Position numbers and translations under genes: made by a program. Positions 7,110 through 10,733 of a stretch of 10,733 nucleotides of DNA are shown piece by piece. Source of the stretch: Balneolaceae bacterium (GTDB taxonomy: Bacteria > Bacteroidota > Rhodothermia > Balneolales > Balneolaceae). The stretch spans positions 1 through 10,733 of the forward strand of contig SLAU01000084.1 of assembly GCA_007126675.1 (NCBI GenBank), written 5' to 3'. How positions within the stretch are numbered: the first letter of the stretch is position 1; each line of letters opens with the position of its first letter. Under the pieces are notes generated by a model, which had not been told where the DNA came from, made no database searches, and saw only the letters and a program-made list of their open reading frames with translations.

Positions 7110-8492
7110 ATGAAAACTCAAACAGATCACTTGAACGATGATGTACTCGATAATATCACCGGCGATATTATTGTAACCGATACAAATGCCAATATTCTGT
7201 TCTGGAATCATGCTGCTGAAGAAACTTTTGGTTATACAAAAGGTGAAATTATTGGCCGGCCTTTAAATACTCTTTTCGATAAGAATAGTGAGATTTCTTT
7301 CAGTAAGATGCAGGGGAGTAAACTGACTGAGAAGTGGACCATGGTTTGTAAAGACGGGAGCAAGATTAGCAGGAACGTAATTGCCCGCATTACTAAAGAT
7401 CATCAGAATCTTGATCAGTATGTAGTCATTAGTTATACAGATTCAGATCAGCCTATATTAATAGAAGAAAGTTGTAAACATATAAATGCGATTGCTGAAT
7501 TAATGTTTACTTCCATTTCAAATGCAATTATAACGGCTGCTGAAGATGGGACTATTCGAACTGTGAATCCGGCAGCATGCAGAATGTTTGGATACAGTGA
7601 GGAGGAGCTTCTTGGTGAGAACCTGAAAATTCTGATGCCGTTTCCCTTCAGCATTAACCATCAAAAGGTTTTGCATCACTACCTGATAAATAGTGAATCA
7701 GAAACATTTGATAAGCGAAGAGAGATAACCGGACTCAAAAAAGATAATTCCGTTTTTCCAATAGAATTGAATGTTGGAGAGGTGAATATTGACGGAGAAA
7801 AAATCTATGCCGGTATTATCAGGGATTTGTCTGAGCGGCGTATTCTTGAAAGAAGATTGGTAGAGATCAGCAAAGAAGAACGCAGGCGTATTGGCAGGGA
7901 CCTGCACGATGGGCTGGGACAAACACTTACTGGCATCCGTATGCTTTCGGAGAATCTTGCCAAAAAAATGGAGGCGAAAGGGCTTCCCTGTACAGGAGAA
8001 ATTCAGGAGATAGCTGAGATGATCCGTGATGCGGATGAATTAGCGAGAAGCATTTCGCGCGATATGGTTCATGTGGATATCGAAAAGAGAGGCCTTAAAG
8101 TGGCAGTACAGGAGCTTTGTTATAAAACGAAAAAAATGACAGGAGTAAACTGTGTATTTGAAGAAAAAGATTTTGTAGAATTTAATGATCAAACAACCAG
8201 CCTGCATTTATATCGAATTGTTCAGGAGGCAGTCAACAATGCTGTTAAGCATGCGGGCCCTCAAAACATAATCGTCAGGCTTTCACAAAGCAATACTTAC
8301 ATCTCCCTTACGATTGATGATGACGGATGTGGATTTGATGCTTCTAAAACAGTTCACAATGGAACCGGCTTACAAATCATGAAACACAGAGCCGGTGTAA
8401 TTGGTGGTGGTGTTGAATTTAAAAAAACTGCCGAAGGGTTAACTCGTGTGAGATGCATTGTACCGATTATGAATGAGAACTTTAAGGAATGA
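7110..8492 (+). CDS. Soluble PAS-PAS sensor histidine kinase (HisKA_3/NarL-NreB type), possible haem-PAS
   Basis: This cytoplasmic histidine kinase has 460 residues and no membrane segment or signal peptide. PAS 1 spans about 11-113 (TDTNANILFWNHAAEETFGYTKGEIIGR). PAS 2 spans about 128-243 and is FixL-like: GTIRTVNPAACRMFGYSEEELLGENLKILMP, then PFPFSINH, FPIELNVGEV and GIIRDLSERR. H184 aligns with the haem ligand His200 of Bradyrhizobium FixL and R204 with its Arg220, counting without gaps from LMP to FP. The HisKA_3 dimerisation domain has the phospho-accepting H266 in EERRRIGRDLHDGLGQ (256-271). The HATPase domain has the N box (HLYRIVQEAVNNAVKHAG, 366-383), G1 DDDGCGFD (403-410) and G2 GTGLQIMKHRAG (418-429). 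AGAGGTGA precedes the ATG. The response regulator follows 21 bp later and is the evident partner. Haem binding is inferred, not shown. Confidence 0.93.
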   Translation: MKTQTDHLNDDVLDNITGDIIVTDTNANILFWNHAAEETFGYTKGEIIGRPLNTLFDKNSEISFSKMQGSKLTEKWTMVCKDGSKISRNVIARITKDHQNLDQYVVISYTDSDQPILIEESCKHINAIAELMFTSISNAIITAAEDGTIRTVNPAACRMFGYSEEELLGENLKILMPFPFSINHQKVLHHYLINSESETFDKRREITGLKKDNSVFPIELNVGEVNIDGEKIYAGIIRDLSERRILERRLVEISKEERRRIGRDLHDGLGQTLTGIRMLSENLAKKMEAKGLPCTGEIQEIAEMIRDADELARSISRDMVHVDIEKRGLKVAVQELCYKTKKMTGVNCVFEEKDFVEFNDQTTSLHLYRIVQEAVNNAVKHAGPQNIIVRLSQSNTYISLTIDDDGCGFDASKTVHNGTGLQIMKHRAGVIGGGVEFKKTAEGLTRVRCIVPIMNENFKE

Positions 8493-8513
8493 TAAACGCT
8501 GGAGAAGGTTAAC

Positions 8514-9179
8514 GTGGGAAATTCATTAACAAAACGAATTGTAATAGTTGACGACCACCCGATTATGAAGAAGGGGCTTGCAAACACAATGGAAGCAGAA
8601 CCCGGATTTGAAGTGGTGGCTCAATTTGACAATGCCGAAGATCTTATCAACCAGATTGAACCCCTTAATCCAGATCTGATTATTGCAGATGTTTCTCTGC
8701 CTGGAATGAATGGCATAGAAATGGTGAAAAACCTTGTATTTCAAAACCCTGATTTGAAAATACTTATGGTATCGAGGCACGAAGAATCTCTGTATGCCGA
8801 ACGTGCACTTAAAGCCGGTGCCAAAGGTTATGTAATGAAATTCGAAAACAGTGAAGTTCTGATGAAAGCGGTTTATAAAGTATTGAGAGGTGGAATTTTT
8901 GTTAGCGAAGAGATCAGTGAAAAACTTTTGTTAAGTGCCATGACAGGCAAACCCACATCAATGGATTCGCTGGTTGATGTATTAAGTGACCGTGAGCTGG
9001 AAGTATTTGAGCTGATAGGGCGGGGAAGAAGCAGCAATGAAATTGCCGAACAGCTTCACCTGGCAGTAAAAACAATTGAAACCTACCGATCGCGTATCAA
9101 AGACAAATTAAATTATAAGAATTCTACAGAGCTTGTTTACCAGGCTGTGAAATGGGTAGGCAGCAGTGAAAAATACTAA
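8514..9179 (+). CDS. NarL/LuxR-family response regulator
   Basis: This is a 221-residue DNA-binding response regulator, partner of the kinase just upstream (21-bp gap, same operon). The receiver domain (about 7-125) has the acidic pair D13/D14, the phospho-accepting D59 (LIIADVSLPGMNG), S87 at the switch position and K109 (GYVMKF). The LuxR-type helix-turn-helix spans about 155-212 (LSDRELEVFELIGRGRSSNEIAEQLHLAVKTIETYRSRIKDKLN). The start is GTG at 8514, with GGAGAAGG (8501-8508) at suitable distance; the next Met is inside the receiver domain at residue 18, so GTG is right. On phosphorylation it should bind target promoters as a dimer. No target site can be named from this window. Confidence 0.94.
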   Translation: MGNSLTKRIVIVDDHPIMKKGLANTMEAEPGFEVVAQFDNAEDLINQIEPLNPDLIIADVSLPGMNGIEMVKNLVFQNPDLKILMVSRHEESLYAERALKAGAKGYVMKFENSEVLMKAVYKVLRGGIFVSEEISEKLLLSAMTGKPTSMDSLVDVLSDRELEVFELIGRGRSSNEIAEQLHLAVKTIETYRSRIKDKLNYKNSTELVYQAVKWVGSSEKY

Positions 9180-9409
9180 CCCTGTCTATTAATTATTTCT
9201 GAACCCTTCGAAATTATTTCTATTCATTTTAGATACTGTAAGGATTTTCCCGATATCTGAATTAGGCATCTCATTACATTAAGTTTTGGACTAATCCTTC
9301 ACCTAATTTTTTTCAAACTTCATTACTTAGCAATAGCAGAGGAAAGTTGCATTTTTGACTGCTAATAACTGTGCAAAAATAATGAAAATGAGATTACGAG
9401 AGGTTGACT
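9180..9409. other. Intergenic region between response regulator and hsp20
   Basis: This AT-rich gap has no gene and no convincing terminator after the response regulator. A 10-bp direct repeat AATTATTTCT lies at 9191-9200 and 9212-9221, 21 bp apart, and a 7-bp inverted pair AATTAGG/CCTAATT lies near 9259-9309. There is no CIRCE element (TTAGCACTC-N9-GAGTGCTAA) upstream of hsp20. The likely hsp20 promoter is listed separately. Confidence 0.6.
9355..9383 (+). promoter_or_regulatory. Candidate sigma70-type promoter of hsp20
   Basis: TTGACT (9355-9360) and AATAAT (9378-9383) are each 5 of 6 matches to the consensus and are separated by exactly 17 bp. The start point would fall near 9390, leaving a leader of about 20 nt that contains AGAGG before the ATG. 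This would let hsp20 be transcribed apart from the two-component genes. Confidence 0.45.
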
Positions 9410-9859
9410 ATGAAAGTGATAAAAAAAACCAAAGAACCAAGAACCATTGACATTTTGAGAAGGGAAATGGACCAGTTCTTTGATGATCTGGTACCATTTT
9501 CATGGAGCCGCGATAATGGCGGAAGAGCAATCGGAACCTGGACTCCCAATGCCGACATTACCGAAGACGAAAAGGAATATCTGATTCATCTCGATATTCC
9601 TGGAATGGAAAAGAATGATATCAAGATAAATTTCCAGGATGGAAGAGTTACCATTACTGGTGAAAGAGAGTTCGAAGAGAGAGATGAAAAGAAAGATTAC
9701 ATTCGTCAGGAGCGATATTACGGAAGCTTCTACCGATCATTCAAACTTCCTGAGAAAGTGAAGGAAGAAAAAATTCAGGCAACATTTAAAAATGGAGTAC
9801 TGAAGGTAGTGATCCCAAAAGCCGAAGTAGTTAAACCGAAAGTCATCAAAGTAAATTGA
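9410..9859 (+). CDS. Hsp20/alpha-crystallin small heat-shock protein
   Basis: This is an ATP-independent holdase chaperone that binds unfolding proteins and forms oligomers in the cytoplasm. It has 149 residues, usual for bacterial Hsp20. A short N-terminal arm (IDILRREMDQFFDDL, 13-27) precedes the alpha-crystallin domain (about 43-138), which opens TPNADITEDEKEYLIHLDIPGMEKNDI and contains ITGERE (82-87), YGSFYRSFKLP (104-114) and the conserved FKNGVLKVVIPK (126-137). The C-terminus ends VIKVN, carrying an I-x-V anchor motif. A TTG codon at 9404 would add two residues, but the ATG at 9410 has AGAGG at good distance and is preferred. It follows the two-component genes in the same direction with a 230-bp gap and probably its own promoter. 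Confidence 0.95.
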   Translation: MKVIKKTKEPRTIDILRREMDQFFDDLVPFSWSRDNGGRAIGTWTPNADITEDEKEYLIHLDIPGMEKNDIKINFQDGRVTITGEREFEERDEKKDYIRQERYYGSFYRSFKLPEKVKEEKIQATFKNGVLKVVIPKAEVVKPKVIKVN

Positions 9860-9864
9860 GCCTA

Positions 9865-9907
9865 AATCTTGCTGCATCGGAGCATGAAAGCTTCGGTGCA
9901 GATTTTT
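9865..9907 (+). terminator. Rho-independent terminator after hsp20
   Basis: A 12-bp stem (9872-9883 with 9890-9901, two G-U pairs) closes a 6-nt loop ATGAAA and is followed directly by ATTTTT. The stem begins 12 nt after the hsp20 stop codon. The length, GC content and T tract make it a strong terminator. Confidence 0.88.
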
Positions 9908-10000
9908 CAATATTAGTACCTTATCAAAAATAGCAATGATTGGGCTATAAAATTCTAAATCAAACCGCAAAAAGAGTACAAGGAAGATCAAAAACAGAAT

Positions 10001-10031
10001 AAAAAAGCCTGATCCGGAATTAAGATCAGGC
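10001..10031 (-). terminator. Rho-independent terminator for a minus-strand transcript
   Basis: On the minus strand GCCTGATC (10024-10031) pairs perfectly with GATCAGGC (10007-10014) around a 9-nt loop, followed by six T residues (10001-10006). The plus-strand reading has no T tract, so the direction is minus. It lies 567 bp beyond the nearest minus-strand stop codon (10599), and hsp20's own terminator is already present, so it ends either a long 3' UTR or an unrecognised RNA. Confidence 0.8.
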
Positions 10032-10598
10032 TATACCTCTCTTAATAAAATTGAAAATGGTCGAAGCTCTCAGTATCCCGATAACTGGTAGATTTTTTAC
10101 GATTTCCCATATACGGTATTAAGGGTATAATCTCAGCACCGCTTTTTTATCACTGTGCACCCCTTACTGAGGCTTCGTTAATCTGTGGCCGGAAAAGCTT
10201 ACCCATCACCATCCGAAAACAGGTCAAAAAATTAAAACCGGAGCACATTCATTTATCACCGTTCAGAGTGATACTATGATAACCGGCGGTTATATTCCCG
10301 GTTAGCATTTAATCATACCTTGGTACAATTAATCACTTGTGCTCTTTTTCATATCTGAATAATACGATTGTTTTTACAACCGAAATCAATATAAACAACA
10401 GGTTATATTCATTTTGTAAGAGTTTGTACCAAAGCATTGTAGGGATATTTCAATCTGCCTTTTCAGAGCTGAAAAATTTTCAGAGAATGTAGCGCTGTAT
10501 CTACTCAGTACGCTGCATATCCGATATTTTGTAGCTGATTATTTCTCAGAATTCTTGCCAAACTGTGTTTGCCAGTTTATTAGTACACATTTATGTAA
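10032..10598. other. Non-coding region with inverted repeats; no recognised gene
   Basis: No open frame longer than about 20 codons with a plausible start is present on either strand. Structured pieces are visible: a perfect 9-bp inverted pair TTGGTACAA (10320-10328) and TTGTACCAA (10424-10432), the hairpin ATAACC-GGC-GGTTAT (10280-10294), the triple TTTTCAG/CTGAAAA/TTTTCAG block (10460-10483), and a repeated GGTTATATTC (10288-10297, 10401-10410). I looked for the signature segments of rnpB, tmRNA, SRP RNA and tRNA and did not find them. A minus-strand transcript through this region would end at the terminator at 10001-10031. Confidence 0.6.
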
Positions 10599-10733
10599 CT
10601 ATTCAGATACCGTTTTTAAACTTTCCGGCACTTTTTGGATGTCTGCGATGTAATAAAAGTGATCATCAATCAGATCAATGCGTCCGTTTAATACTCGAAA
10701 CGTCTCACCCGGCGTAAATGGAATTTTTTCTCC
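10599..10733 (-). CDS. C-terminal end of an unrecognised protein (start outside window)
   Basis: The minus strand is open from the window edge to a TAG at 10599, giving 44 residues: it starts GEKIPFTPGETFRVLNGRID and ends VPESLKTVSE. The middle (about 15-34) alternates hydrophobic and polar residues as in beta strands (DLIDDHFYYIADI). I do not recognise the family. The fragment is short, but the edge-to-stop frame, codon use similar to the neighbours and the downstream terminator on the same strand all favour a real gene. The upstream part would decide its identity. Confidence 0.55.
   Translation of the reverse strand, partial: GEKIPFTPGETFRVLNGRIDLIDDHFYYIADIQKVPESLKTVSE

Noticed and set aside
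9404..9409. TTG start for Hsp20 two codons upstream
   Set aside because: The ATG at 9410 has AGAGG at the right distance and gives the usual family length.
9180..9409. CIRCE operator or sigma32-like promoter for hsp20
   Set aside because: No TTAGCACTC/GAGTGCTAA pair and no convincing heat-shock -35/-10 set is visible; a sigma70-like pair fits better.
10150..10212. Minus-strand 20-codon open frame (starts MVMGKLFRPQ)
   Set aside because: It is too short, has no Shine-Dalgarno site and no recognisable feature; such frames are expected by chance.
10032..10598. House-keeping RNA (rnpB, tmRNA, SRP RNA) in the non-coding region
   Set aside because: The conserved segments I would expect, such as the P4 core of RNase P RNA or the tRNA-like end of tmRNA, are not there on either strand.

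Overview
The window looks like chromosomal DNA of a Gram-negative, DAP-type bacterium of the Bacteroidota/Balneolota/Rhodothermota group. The inference rests on the gene order of the division and cell-wall (dcw) cluster: mraZ-rsmH-ftsL-ftsI-murE-mraY with no murF between murE and mraY, an ftsI that ends in PASTA domains, and the MraY and MurE sequences themselves. No marker gene gives a firm species, so the lineage is a judgement from memory of these families.

Positions 1-6533 (minus strand) hold the start of the dcw operon. A TTGACA/TACATT promoter is followed directly by three GTGGGG boxes at exact 10-bp spacing, the expected MraZ operator. Then come mraZ (regulator), rsmH (16S rRNA methyltransferase), ftsL (divisome protein), ftsI (transpeptidase with two PASTA domains), murE (adds meso-DAP) and mraY (makes lipid I; cut by the window edge). 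The genes overlap or nearly touch, so they are surely cotranscribed and translationally coupled.

Positions 6534-7109 are a divergent intergenic region with no credible gene. Two 110-bp, 87%-identical, hairpin-rich repeats at 167-bp spacing lie here, with degraded fragments beside them. Each unit is a symmetric set of four small hairpins with 3-nt loops, like a REP/BIME-type element, and the differences between the copies fall almost entirely outside the stems.

Positions 7110-9179 (plus strand) encode a two-component pair: a soluble PAS-PAS-HisKA_3 histidine kinase and a NarL/LuxR-type response regulator. The second PAS domain aligns with the FixL haem-PAS and keeps residues matching the haem-ligand His and the oxygen-signalling Arg, so the kinase may sense oxygen or redox state. 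Positions 9410-9859 encode an Hsp20 small heat-shock protein with its own likely promoter and a strong rho-independent terminator.

Positions 9908-10598 hold no recognisable gene but contain a good minus-strand terminator (10001-10031) and several inverted repeats, so a non-coding RNA or long 3' UTR is possible. Positions 10599-10733 encode the last 44 residues of an unrecognised minus-strand protein.
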